From assembly GCA_025526935.1 (NCBI GenBank), contig JAHLKD010000025.1, positions 310,001 through 374,000 on the forward strand: a stretch of DNA of 64,000 bases, written 5' to 3'. Below the pieces are notes generated by a model. The model was not told the DNA's origin and ran no database searches. It saw only the letters and a list, made by a program, of their open reading frames with translations. The first letter of the stretch is position 1. Each line of letters starts with the position of its first letter. The position numbers and the translations under genes are program-made. Source of the stretch: Cladochytrium replicatum. Taxonomy: Eukaryota > Chytridiomycota > Chytridiomycetes > Cladochytriales > Cladochytriaceae. Below are positions 44,135 to 55,185 of the stretch, one piece after another.

Positions 44135-45781
44135 TTAAGCTGAGGGTCTGCACCATCCATCCGGCCCCCATACCGCATCATCGTTAGAACTCCTTTTATC
44201 GGGTCCAATGCCATCCAAGGCAGTGATCACCAGGACCGGTGTAGATGCCATTGTAGAGGGCATTTTCTTGTGATATGAAATATCACTTTCGCTCGTAGTT
44301 GTTAGAACGCCAGGTGCAGAGTCTAGCGATATGTTGTCCGAGATTAAACTTAGTCGCGATGATCCTTGCGCCCCGGGTTGCACTAAAGACGGAGACGTGT
44401 CTTCAGTCGATGTGCGTGATGCCGGCTCGCTCAGCTCAATTCTGGGAACAACGACATCCCCTTTTGATGTCGGATCACTGCTCGCCCGTTGCGGGGATCG
44501 TGCTCTGAACACACTGCCCCATTCCCACCGCTTGGATTTGAAAAGATTGGACCTAAGAACCCCAGATGGTGAGCTTCCAGAGTTTGGCGAAAATTGCTTT
44601 CGAGGCACTGTGCGTGACGATAGGCTAGACGTCATTATGGCACCGTCCCTCGAGGTTGGTGAGCTCTGTAGTTCAGATACTGGCGGTAATCTCTGGCGCT
44701 CCTTTCCTCTCTCCGATGACCGTCCGCCATCTGGATCAATTGAAATCGACGACTTTGAAGATCTGAATAAGGCTGACGTCCAAGCTTTACGGATCACAAC
44801 AACAGAGAGAACAGCGATAATGATCAAACATCCAACAGTTATGCCCGTGATTGCTCCGGCAAGTAACCCTTCCGAGTCGGAATACACCGAAGGTGTCGAG
44901 GCGGAGGTTGATGTTGCTACGTACGTAGGAGCAGACGTTGGGGGTATTGGCGATGAGCCGAATGCGAGGGCGAAGTTGGGTACTGATATCGATTGTATAT
45001 CTGGGCCTTTGTCGGATATGTTAGTTGCAGGCGACGGAAATAGCACGGATGAATTCGGTGTAACACCAGGAGAAGCGCAAGGAATCTCTCTTCCAACCCA
45101 GGGTAGTCGAAATGTTGTCGTTGGTAGTGCACTTGAAACAGGTGATACAGCACTGCTTGTTCCTGATGGGCTGTCGAACACTGTGGAGGTAGGGGGCTGT
45201 GTTCCCGTTGTGTTCGGATTGACAAAATCCGCCTCGAAGCAGCCTGCAACATCGTGACGGTTCATTGAGGACGACGATTTCCGAACATCCAGTGGCGGTC
45301 TATTCGAGTAGGCAAAAACAAAGTTGGTGACCCCACTGAAATTCACTTTCTTTTCACTGCCGGTGTACTCCCGCCTTCTCGAGAAAACGACTTGGATGTT
45401 ATGGCTAGGGAAATTGAGAAACGAAGAAGCGAGCGAGGTGCTGTTGTTGTCGAACACGCGGATGAGGGAGACGGAATCGATAGTGGGAACGCGGTAGAAG
45501 ACGGACGTTCGGTCAGAGACGACGCTCTGGTTTGCATAGTTCCACCCCAACTGATAAAGGATTAAGCAGATTTCAACTACTTGAGTTCGTAAAATTACCC
45601 AGACATCTGCGTCAGCCATTCCCTGGCCAATTCCAAAGCCGACCCAGCCAGTAGCGCTCGTGGACACGGCGAAGGTGAGGATGTCCTGCGGCAGCTGGTA
45701 GCTCGCCTGCACACACATTGAAGCGTCGTAGTTGCACCAGATGCTCTGTGCGAAAGTCTGCGTGGTGCCGTTGGAGGCCAT
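44135..45781 (-). CDS. DOMON-domain single-pass membrane protein
   Basis: The frame from 45781 begins MASNGTTQTFAQSIWCNYDA. It continues YQLPQDILTFAVSTSATGWV, GFGIGQGMADADVW and a later GVTNFVFAYSNRPP, the beta-sandwich pattern of a DOMON domain, which binds haem or sugars in known members. Then come a Ser/Thr/Pro-rich stalk, one membrane segment (GAITGITVGCLIIIAVLSVV) and a cytoplasmic tail of about 170 residues rich in Ser/Arg. A 48-bp intron (GTAATT to TATCAG, near 45551-45598) lies in frame without a stop. No cytochrome b561 domain follows, unlike many DOMON proteins. A signal peptide is not visible from this ATG; an upstream exon probably supplies it. Confidence 0.7.
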   Translation of the reverse strand: MASNGTTQTFAQSIWCNYDASMCVQASYQLPQDILTFAVSTSATGWVGFGIGQGMADADVWVILRTQVVEICLILYQLGWNYANQSVVSDRTSVFYRVPTIDSVSLIRVFDNNSTSLASSFLNFPSHNIQVVFSRRREYTGSEKKVNFSGVTNFVFAYSNRPPLDVRKSSSSMNRHDVAGCFEADFVNPNTTGTQPPTSTVFDSPSGTSSAVSPVSSALPTTTFRLPWVGREIPCASPGVTPNSSVLFPSPATNISDKGPDIQSISVPNFALAFGSSPIPPTSAPTYVATSTSASTPSVYSDSEGLLAGAITGITVGCLIIIAVLSVVVIRKAWTSALFRSSKSSISIDPDGGRSSERGKERQRLPPVSELQSSPTSRDGAIMTSSLSSRTVPRKQFSPNSGSSPSGVLRSNLFKSKRWEWGSVFRARSPQRASSDPTSKGDVVVPRIELSEPASRTSTEDTSPSLVQPGAQGSSRLSLISDNISLDSAPGVLTTTSESDISYHKKMPSTMASTPVLVITALDGIGPDKRSSNDDAVWGPDGWCRPSA

Positions 45782-45870
45782 ACGGTGGATGGTGTGGCTG
45801 GGTGGGAAGTATGGGACCTTCTGTTATGGTGATCCATAAATAGATTGGCTAAAATAAAAACTCTCCCTAC

Positions 45871-47475
45871 GTGAATGCTTGTGCATTCCCAATGCCCATC
45901 AGCGTACATCACTACAAACCAAACAAGATAATCCGCTTCTCTGTACTGGTTATTGCAATATGGACAGCTAGCTTCGTTCTCCAAACACACTTGTTTTCGA
46001 GCGAAAGGTCGGGATCGCCCTGCTCCCAATCAGATCACGATAGATCTCTGTTTCAACATGTATCCCCAACCCAAAGTCAAAATGATACTGCCGTTGTCAA
46101 GCCATCAGAAAGCCCAACAAACGTTTCTGAACATGAACCACGGAATACCACGTCCCCCCGCTACATCTTCATTAAAACACACAAAACAGGATCAACCACT
46201 CTCGGTTCTATCTTCTTCCGATACGGCGTAAGGCACAAGCTGAAGATCTTCGTCCCCGCAGATCACTACGCCAACCGCACGGACTTTGAAGCAGAGCAGA
46301 TCAAGGCGTCGGACAACCAAAATTCGAATATCTATCTCAACCATTTCAGCCCAGAAAACGACCCATGGTTCGTAAACAACTCTGTGCGCTTCACTACCGA
46401 GAACTTGATCTCCATGTACCGAAGAGGTGTACCCAACGGGATGGCGGTCACGGTGCTCCGCGAGCCGCACGCTCGCTACATTTCGCACTTTTTCTATTTG
46501 GTACAACCAAATGACAACGGAAAGACGCTGGAGAATTACGCAAAGTACCCTGAAGTTTATGCCCCAGCGCAGTGGTCATATAACTGGAACCGCCAGTCTC
46601 AAGAGCTGGGAATCGGCAACGAAGAGGAACTCGAACGGTTCCTACGATACGAGAAAGACCAATACTTTGGGATGATTTTGATCACGGAGTTCTTCGACGA
46701 GTCTCTTGTACTGATGCGGCGCAAATTTGGGTGGGACAAACAAGACATTTTGTATGTAAAGCTCCTGGACTCATGTTCCGACGGGCATCGATGGGACAAC
46801 CGTGCAGTTAGCTGCTCTGGCAAAACTGTGAAGGAGATCATGTCGGAACGCAAACATGCGAACACGAGAAAGCTGATCGAACAAGCGAACCTCTTGGATA
46901 CAAAGTTGTACAATGCCGTTCGGGAAGGACTGGAGAAGGAGTTGAAGGAGCAAGCCGCTGATTTCTGGCAGGAAGTGGACGCACTTAAGAAGAGCATTGC
47001 GGAGCTGAAGGAGAAATGCAAAGACTTTGCGACATTGAACAGCCCAGAGCAGCTCGAGCTGATGAGTTGGATTCAGAATGGTAGCCTACGGGGTAATTTT
47101 TCCGACACTGAAATGACAAAACGATTGGAAAGACGAGACTCGTTTCTCGATCAGAAGAGTTTCTACATGGCACGGGAGAAGGTAGAGGACCTCACCATTG
47201 CGCGGCAATTTTCTGTAACCCAAGAAAATGGCAACGACATCAACGAGCGAGGACTAAGATCAACAAAAGAAAGGGAGGATATCAGCGATGGCGTAATTGC
47301 CGACGTTCTTAAACGTAGCAAACGAAACGTGGTTATCGAGGGCAAGAGAGTAGATCCTTATCCCTGTTTCCCTTACAGCATTTCAGATATGCATTACGAG
47401 CAGCTGGCCCGTCTTGGTCACGGATATGTGCGGTATATGCCTGGAATGGTTCCCTCGGAACAGGACAGATTCTAG
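45871..47475 (+). CDS. Galactose 3-O-sulfotransferase-like Golgi enzyme
   Basis: An intronless 534-residue frame with type II topology: short cytoplasmic N-terminus, membrane anchor about 21-38 (IRFSVLVIAIWTASFVLQ), then a Ser/Thr-rich stem with NDT, NVS and NTT glycosylation sites. Residues 97-119 hold the 5'-phosphosulfate motif, FIKTHKTGSTTLGSIFFRYG, and 191-210 the 3'-phosphate motif, VTVLREPHARYISHFFY. Both match Gal3ST (galactosylceramide sulfotransferase) proteins, which move sulfate from PAPS to C3 of galactose in the Golgi. The C-terminal half has a coiled coil (EKELKEQAADFWQEVDALKK) and a PYPCFPYSISDMHY ending. The family is mostly metazoan, so its presence in a fungal-looking genome is notable. 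The acceptor is unknown. It diverges from the DOMON gene by 89 bp. Confidence 0.8.
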   Translation: MNACAFPMPISVHHYKPNKIIRFSVLVIAIWTASFVLQTHLFSSERSGSPCSQSDHDRSLFQHVSPTQSQNDTAVVKPSESPTNVSEHEPRNTTSPRYIFIKTHKTGSTTLGSIFFRYGVRHKLKIFVPADHYANRTDFEAEQIKASDNQNSNIYLNHFSPENDPWFVNNSVRFTTENLISMYRRGVPNGMAVTVLREPHARYISHFFYLVQPNDNGKTLENYAKYPEVYAPAQWSYNWNRQSQELGIGNEEELERFLRYEKDQYFGMILITEFFDESLVLMRRKFGWDKQDILYVKLLDSCSDGHRWDNRAVSCSGKTVKEIMSERKHANTRKLIEQANLLDTKLYNAVREGLEKELKEQAADFWQEVDALKKSIAELKEKCKDFATLNSPEQLELMSWIQNGSLRGNFSDTEMTKRLERRDSFLDQKSFYMAREKVEDLTIARQFSVTQENGNDINERGLRSTKEREDISDGVIADVLKRSKRNVVIEGKRVDPYPCFPYSISDMHYEQLARLGHGYVRYMPGMVPSEQDRF

Positions 47476-47563
47476 AGACAAATGTCGATTGACTCTGCTC
47501 ACAAATAGAACTTTGTTTTACTACCGCAAACCACTTAAACACATGTGGCAGAATCAAATCCAC

Positions 47564-50500
47564 CTAAGATAATTCACCAAATCGTGCCGGCGGAGCAGGC
47601 GGTGGTGCCAGCTGCAATAATCGCTTTTTCGTCCAGTCCAAACTGCCAGCAATCAAACCGTGGTCTCCACCTGCACGATCAATCTCAAAACCTGAACCTC
47701 CGTCCAGAAACTCTAGCACCCTCTCAGGAAGTAGCAGCGCCTCAGGGACAGTTTGTGGAGTTGGTGTGTGTGGTGTACGTTGCCAAATCTCGTACTGCCC
47801 ATCGTTTGCCTCCATCAAGCTCCCTCTCCTGCCTGATCCCTCTCTGTCTGCCCCACCACCACCAAAGTCGATCTTGTCCAGTCCGTCAAGATCTTCACGA
47901 CTGTTCAAAGGATCGTTCATGTCGATTCTGTCTTCGACGTCCGAAGGGCCATCTCCACCTCCGCCAAGCAGTCTCAAAATGTCCATCTAGCCAGAAAGTA
48001 ATCAGTTGATTCAATATACGGTGGGAAGTTCCATACCCAAGTTGTGGAAGTTGTAGCAACTTTGAAGCGCTCGTACATCGTGAGCCTATCCAGGACCCAT
48101 GGGTCAATGTACGTCACACGAGAGAAATCGTCCTATGGAATTGCAATCTAAGCGAAGCTCATCGTTCAACCTATCCTCGTAGCTCACCTCAGCGACCACT
48201 TCTTTTCCCTTGCCTTTGTCATCCTTATCGCGAGTTGGAGAAGGTACATCAATCACGTTCTGCGAGAAAGCGAGCATACCCTCTTGCTGCTGTTGGTACA
48301 ACGCCTTTTGTTGCTGGTAGCGAATCAACTGCATCGCTTTTGTTCTGCGTGAAGGAGAAGCATATGAATTTGATAATGCGACAGAATATGCCGCAGATCT
48401 GCTTCTAGCTTCCTCGCCGCATATGATGCAAACAAAGTCTGAAGTATCCGTTTCAGAATCGTCGTATCTAGATACACTGTCCTGTCTGCTCTCTGCCATT
48501 TCCTTCAATGATACAAGGCAACGACGATGGAAGGCGTGGCGGCATCTGAATACGAAAACTCTATCCTCCAGTTCCTCCTTCGTGTTCGTTACCGCTCGAA
48601 TATGAAGGATTCGTAAACATGCACCACATTGTCCACGCGCTGGACGAAGTGCCGCTTGTCGCATCTTCACGACATAGTGGTGCAAACGGTGCACGTCGCG
48701 CGACAAGATACGATTTGTTGCTTGATACAGCTCCTTTTCGTAATTGTAATGATCGATCAAACTCGTAAGCAAATTCTTGCTTTCTCCAAACGTTGCGTTA
48801 GCTGCGTAATCGGCGGAGAGCGCCGACTTTGACTCTGACGAAGCAAGTGCATGCAAGAATATCAAACGCAAGTCGACATGTCCAATCATGGCGTTGATCA
48901 CAACGTTAGCCAGCGCTTTCAAAGTCTCGAGCAAAATTGTCGACGACGGAATCGAAGAAGTGGAATCCAAAGAGCTGGTCGAAGTCTCCATATTGGCTTG
49001 CAATTCAGGATTGATATACTCGTCAATGACTTTTTGCTGTGGATCTATCACTGTTTTCAATAGTTTGAACCAAAGAGCCTCGTATTTCCACCGAGGAGTC
49101 TTCAGCTCTCTTCGCTTGTCCGAACCTCTTTGACAAACATCCAGCGCATCATCAATCGCCTGGGTAAGCTTCGTCACAGCGTCCTCCAGGCTGTGTCGAG
49201 ATACTTCCGAGGACCGTCTCCGACCTTCAATTGTGAGTAGCATATCCATGGCAGTCTGTACTTGGTATTGAATTACGAGATCAAGTGCTCCATCATAGTC
49301 TCCATCACACCGCTCCTCAAGAATCCATACAGCTGCATCGATCACCCCATGATCTTTGCAAAGATTGAGTACAACCTGGGCATCATAAGGGTAGGGTTGT
49401 TCGCCAGAGCTGGATGGCATTCCGGGGAATCGATCCCCAAGGTAACGGAGAAACTTAGACACTCGTTTACTCTCGTAAGTGCAAATGAGCTCGATATATC
49501 GTTCGTAAAGCGCTCTCTCGATAACAGCGACTTTCTGGTCTCCCACCATACTCAATGACTCGCCTACATATTCACCCGCAGAACTATCGGGTTGACTCGT
49601 TGGTACCGACCGACCTGTCGCTGCAGCGGCCCGAAGCGCACGTCGTCTTTGGTGGCGCACATATTGCTGCTGGAACGTGGTTTCTGGCTCCAGGAGTGCT
49701 CTAAGGTACGCGTATTGAACTGTAGGTACATCCTTGAGTTTGTCCAACACGATGGTGGTTTGTGTTCCGATCGGGAAGAAATCATTGATGAGTTGGCCTG
49801 TTCTGAACGCATCCAACGCAATCAATTTGACCAATACTGCTGTGGAGCCCGTAATGTATTCGCGGATATCGCTGATTTGCTCGTACGTCAAGACAGCATC
49901 ACTTGGAACTTCTCCAGAAAACAGTGGCTCGGAAATTTGTCGCACAACGGATGGTGAGGCCAAAACGGCCGCTTTCGGTGACAGAGTTGGAGAGGCACCT
50001 CCAGTAGCAGCTTCAAATCCTTCTTGCGAAAGCATCTCCCGTGCGAGGTCAAAGAACATATCTTTACGCCCAGGATCCGTTTCATCATTCACATAGGTTG
50101 CCAAAACTCGAGCATATAGACCCTTTCTTCTCAGTAAGGCTTCACATAACTTCCATAGTCCTGAAATCTCCCATCTTGCCAAAAGTTTGTCGAGCTCTTG
50201 GTTAAGATTAAATGTGTCCGGATGTGCACTCGAAGGAAGAGGGTTCCAGACTGAGAAGAGGGCCATCAATGCCGCCTGTCGCTCCTCTTTTCTCCACCTT
50301 GCAACTTCGTCTGGATCTCTCCCATCGAGAATTGCAAAGGTACCATTTCCTTGAGAATGGGAGTCCAGAACAAGATCATCTGTTATGACGTCCAAGATAC
50401 GTGTCATAGTGCTGTCAGGGAGATCCACAAACGTGCGATACCGTGCAACACTTTGGGCCATGAAAATGTGCAAAGGAACTAAGAAGTCTGTCCCTCGGGA

Positions 50501-53500
50501 ATCTTTTCCCGCGGTTGGATCCTGCCCTCGCCGTACTCTCGCCTCTTCGCCTTCTGCGACTGTCAATAATGTATCAATAATGAACTGACGATCGATCTCC
50601 CCGACCGAGTTTCTGTTCCCGTTCAGTCCACCAGAGAACCCACGACTCTGGCGACGTAATGACGCGTGGTTAGGTGACGTTGGGGGTTCAAGAGCACGCG
50701 CCGAGTCCAAAACAGAGAGTTCGCCGTTCAGCGAACTATCGTCGAATGCTTGACTCAGCACTCTCAGGAACTCTTTGGAGTCGTATCGAAGGAGAAGGCG
50801 GACATATGGAAACGGAGGTTCACCTAGACGATGACGTCGAGCTCGCCGAAGTCTACCGACTGCCCTTTTTGCGGTTCCGCCAACAGTTACTTCATCCTCG
50901 TCCGACGAGTCCTCAACTAATCCCCCAGCATCATCGTTATGTTCAGGCGGTGGCCACGTAGTGAAAAACGGAGAAAACAAGAAACTGTACAGCTCGTTCT
51001 TTGCGCGAAGGGCCATATCACGGTCCAATGTCCCGGTGGGAAATGCTTTGCCGGTCAAAGTATATGCGAGGTAAACGAACAACGTGTATATGTCAGCATC
51101 CTTCGTTTTTGCTTCGGCGTTTCCGTGGGTATCAAGTAAACTCCCTTCTGCCCTCGCAACTGATCGCTCGACTTCGGTGTTCACCAGTCTCAAAAGTTCA
51201 ACAAATGGGGTGACGAAATCCAAAACAGCGCGGTTGTAGACGTAGATAAGAGCCCGGTAAAGTCCACAATCACGACACAACCCAACAACGAGGTCAATGT
51301 CCAAAGACACTGGATCGAGATGTAGAATAAGTTGCTCAATGCGTGTCAGCCACTCACTGCTTTGCCCGTCCTCCGACTTCCCTCCATCTCTGATTTCTTG
51401 CTGATGGCGAGCGAAAAAATGCTGGATCAAATCTTTCATGATAATTGGGTTTGGTGGTAACCCTAATCGATCGTCAAGAATGTACGGTTCAAGCAATTCC
51501 AAAAACACCGGACCGAGCCCCGCATCATTGAATCGATCATAAATTTCTCCAAATAAGAGATCTTCTCTCTCTAGCGTCAAGCAAGTGTCGAATGCAATGA
51601 CGGCAAGTTGCTTGAAGTGAGCAAAATCGACGTCTGCTCCCGGGGGTTGTGGTGACGGCATCAGATCGCGAAGTCCTTTGCCATCTCTCATATGTGTCAT
51701 CACTGCCGTTCCACCTCCCATCGGTCCCAAGCCATCGCGCTCCTCCACATCTTCGTGCGTGCCATTGCCACTGAGAGCCGGCAAGTCATCACCATCAGCA
51801 ACCAGTCCGGACGTAGACATGTTCACATAAGTTGTAATGAGGTTCACAAGATATTCGCCGACAACCCCTCTCCGCTTGTTGTCATCATCGGGCAACCCTG
51901 TTGCAGAACGCCTCATGGAACCATTGTAGTACTCGATTGCCAGCGCGATGGCCTCTTGGAAGTTTCCTGCACGAATAAACGCAGTAATTCGTTCCGTCCA
52001 CGTCAATGGGCTTCCCACTGCAACCTCATTACGACCCTAGTATATAATCGGATGAGAAAGGGACGAACAACATGCCAGTTTTGACTTACCAGGACAAATA
52101 GTCGTCCACGATACACTCCCAAACTTCCGGTGTACGCTCGCTCTGGGGTCATCTGTAGGGGCTCTAACGCTGAACGGTACATGTCTTGTGAAACAATCTC
52201 CCGACCCCGAAGAGGACAACGCTCCATTTCCTTCATTGTTTTTGCGTCGACCAAAACTAGATCTTCGCTACTTGATAACACTGCAATCACCTGTAACAGA
52301 ACGAAATCAATAGTATGTCCATCTTTTGCAACTTTTCGTACATTCTCGTTCAACCACCGGACAGCGACAATAGAGGGCTCCGGGACGTCAGTTATCCCTT
52401 CCGTTTTTGTTGGGCTCATTGTCCACTCGCTTGTAACCAGATAGTCCATAGCTGGCAGCTTGGTTTGGGCAAATTTGGTATCCACCTCGCCCACTGACTT
52501 CAATGGTGCTACTCGGAGTAAATGCAGCTTCCTCCCAAAAGAAAACGCGAGCATGGGGTCACCAGAGATCCCACGAACAGCTTCAGTGGAACACTTTTAG
52601 TTTGTCTTATTGGCACAGATGTGCGAACATATTCACCTTTCTCTTTTCGTTTAACCGCCGGAAACCATGCCATTGCTGCACTGCGGTACAGTCCTTGAGT
52701 TTCGGAGGGCTTTCCCCAAGCAAATTTGTACTGAATTTGCGGAACTGGCTTCATATTCATGATAGCTAACTATGGAAACATGAGAAGCAAGACACAAAAA
52801 GAACACAGATAAGATGTACCTTGTATGGTGTGGCAATAGCCACTAGTCCAAGCTGGTCACTAACATGGCGAGTACTAGACAGTGGCAAGCAAGCCATAGC
52901 GAAAATGGTGGTTGGCGGGGAAATGCGAGAAAGTACCGAGGTATCCTGTCCGGACGCAATGGTACTAGTGCTGGTGAAAGCTGCAAGCATACCAGTGGCT
53001 TTCTGACTGAGTTGAACGGTGGAAAGATCCATTTTCCCGTGAATGCGAGTTGTCGTGGTGTTTGTTATAAGCATTAGTCTGGAAACAACATGATAGAATG
53101 CTCCTCCCTGAATCGATCAAAATCAGCACATTCCACAAACTATCCACACCTTCACCATACAGACCTTGCTATCCGCAGAAACGACTTCGTTTCGTCCTGC
53201 CCCGACGAACCCAACATGAACGATCGGGACACCGCGAATGTGCCCGTCTCTTGGAGTCGCACGAGACAAAGGTAAGGCATAACCACCACGCTTAGTGTCT
53301 GCGCCAGCTCCTGCTTTCGCCTGGGTTTGTTGCTGCTGTTGAAGCACGTGGGTTTCAAGCTCTTGATTTGACAGTGGTAAAATTGTGGTTATGACGCTTT
53401 GACGAGACACATCCCAAATGTGCAGAATTCCTGAGGCGTAGCCCGCCACCAAAGCCGTACTGTCGGCCGAAACAGATATGGCCGTAACTGCACCTTGTTC

Positions 53501-55047
53501 TTCCGCTGGAATGGGATGAGAGATTTAAGAACAAGATGCATTCAAGCGTTCTCTTAAAAACCTTGATTTGGGTCTCCCAGAACACCCTTGAAGTTTTGTC
53601 CGAAATCAAACATCACCACCGCAGCCTTGGACGTGCCAACCCAAATGCCTCCAGAAATCTTTCATTCAGCATAGATCAATTGTAATCCTTGAAACGGTTT
53701 GTCGTTTAACTTACAGCCATTGTTGTCGGTACTCCAATCTTTGGTCTCATCGGGACGAGTGCTTCCCAAATATTTCTGAGTGGCATCCATCTGAAAACAT
53801 CTGTTGGTGCAGCAGGACCAACAGTAATAGGATTGCCTCGTCCGCCAATCCCGATCGCGCCAGATGCTCCCAGCAGACTCCAATCAGTAGTTGTATGGCC
53901 ACCCACAGATGAAGACGACAATCTAGCTGATGAAGCTGCATCTTCAGGCATCGGCTGTAACAGCATTGATGTTGGACGGGTGAATTTCTTGTTTTGTGCG
54001 ACCGTTGTGGTTTGACTGGACACAGAAGCAGCGCTAAACTGCCGTCTTCTCACCGTCTGACCAGATTCAGAAGGTGGTGCCACGGATATGGTAGGGGATA
54101 TGGGTCCAGCAGCCTGGAAACCGATGTCCTCTCCCAGTATATTGTCCACGGTTAGGCTCAGCGGTGGAGCATCTGTGATTAAGTTCGATTTAGGCGCGAT
54201 GATCAAGTTATGCAAGTATTCCATCACACCTGGACCTTCAAGGAACTGCTCGTATAGTGTGGATTCTCGAAGCACATAGTCAAGAAGCTCGTCCACTCTG
54301 GAGCGCGTCGAGGCACGGTTTGCAGCGCCAATACCAAGATCAGCACCTGCTCCAGCTTCATCGTACTTTATCAGCAACTGCATCAAACTGTCGCGGATCG
54401 CGTTCATTCTTTCCACTGTTGTGCGGAGCACATCCTGGGGGAACCCAACCAGCTCGGTTTCGGGAATGATGAGGCTTTTTGGACCGTCAAAAGTGGGACT
54501 GAGAAATGTGTAACGTTATCTTTGCATACCCGTTGAAATTTGTTTCCATTTCGTCCAGTCTATCTTTGTCGTTCCGGAAATCGGTCAACTCCTTGGCCAC
54601 ATAACTGTCATGCTCCCCGGGCGCAGATCCACCCTGTTCGAGCTCCCTCACGCTCCCTCTTGGATTAAAAGTTTCACCGAAATTGCTTGCGATTCCGTCC
54701 AATGCTTTGTCGACTCCACCCACCGATGGTTCGATGCTCGGGCTAAAATCCTCATCGTTGTAATTATCGTCGTTGGTTGCCCACTGATTTTGCCAAGGCT
54801 CGGGGGTATAAAATCTCTCACTAGCGTCCGTTGTAACTGAGATTGCGTCTGAGTTGTCTTCCGCACTCACGTAATGTGAGCCAGCTGATATCGATAGTCC
54901 AGGTTCTTGATCATTGAAGCCGCCGGTATTTTCGTCCTCATATACAGAGGACATGAGGAGGTCCGAAGGCTCACCGTCGTTCGCAGCGAGTGGATCGAAC
55001 GAGGCAGCTTCCAGAGTCCTTCGACGGAACGACGTGCGTTGCGACAT
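47564..55047 (-). CDS. VPS8: VPS8, CORVET endosomal tethering subunit
   Basis: A long minus-strand gene from ATG 55047 to the stop at 47564-47566, with one large exon (about 48150-52018) and smaller ones upstream and downstream. The N-terminus is Asp/Ser-rich. A beta-propeller region follows, with ISVSADSTALVAGYASGILH and VVSADSKVCMVKVW-like blades near 53100-53500. The large exon begins LTWTERITAFIRAGNFQEAI (alpha-solenoid start) and includes a CLC-like helical repeat. Toward its end is a RING-type finger: CGACLRI, FRCRHAFHRRCL and FVCIICGEEA. This order, propeller, solenoid, C-terminal RING, is that of Vps8, which binds Rab5/Vps21 on early endosomes in CORVET. The final exon is Gly/Asp-rich. 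The protein is longer than yeast or human Vps8. Confidence 0.85.
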
Positions 55048-55185
55048 CCGATATTATCACCGTATCGTCAAATCGCCTGCCTGCCTGGCTGGTGTTTCCC
55101 CCAATTCCTTTCTACAAATTTGTCGGTGGTTGGTATCGCCACCTCAACGCGCTTTCGCTTCCGCTAAATATTCGGGAGCCTTAGT

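Noticed and set aside
44331-45257. 308-codon plus-strand frame
   Set aside because: Antisense to the DOMON protein's Ser/Pro-rich stalk and tail; no motif, and the minus strand has the DOMON and membrane segments.
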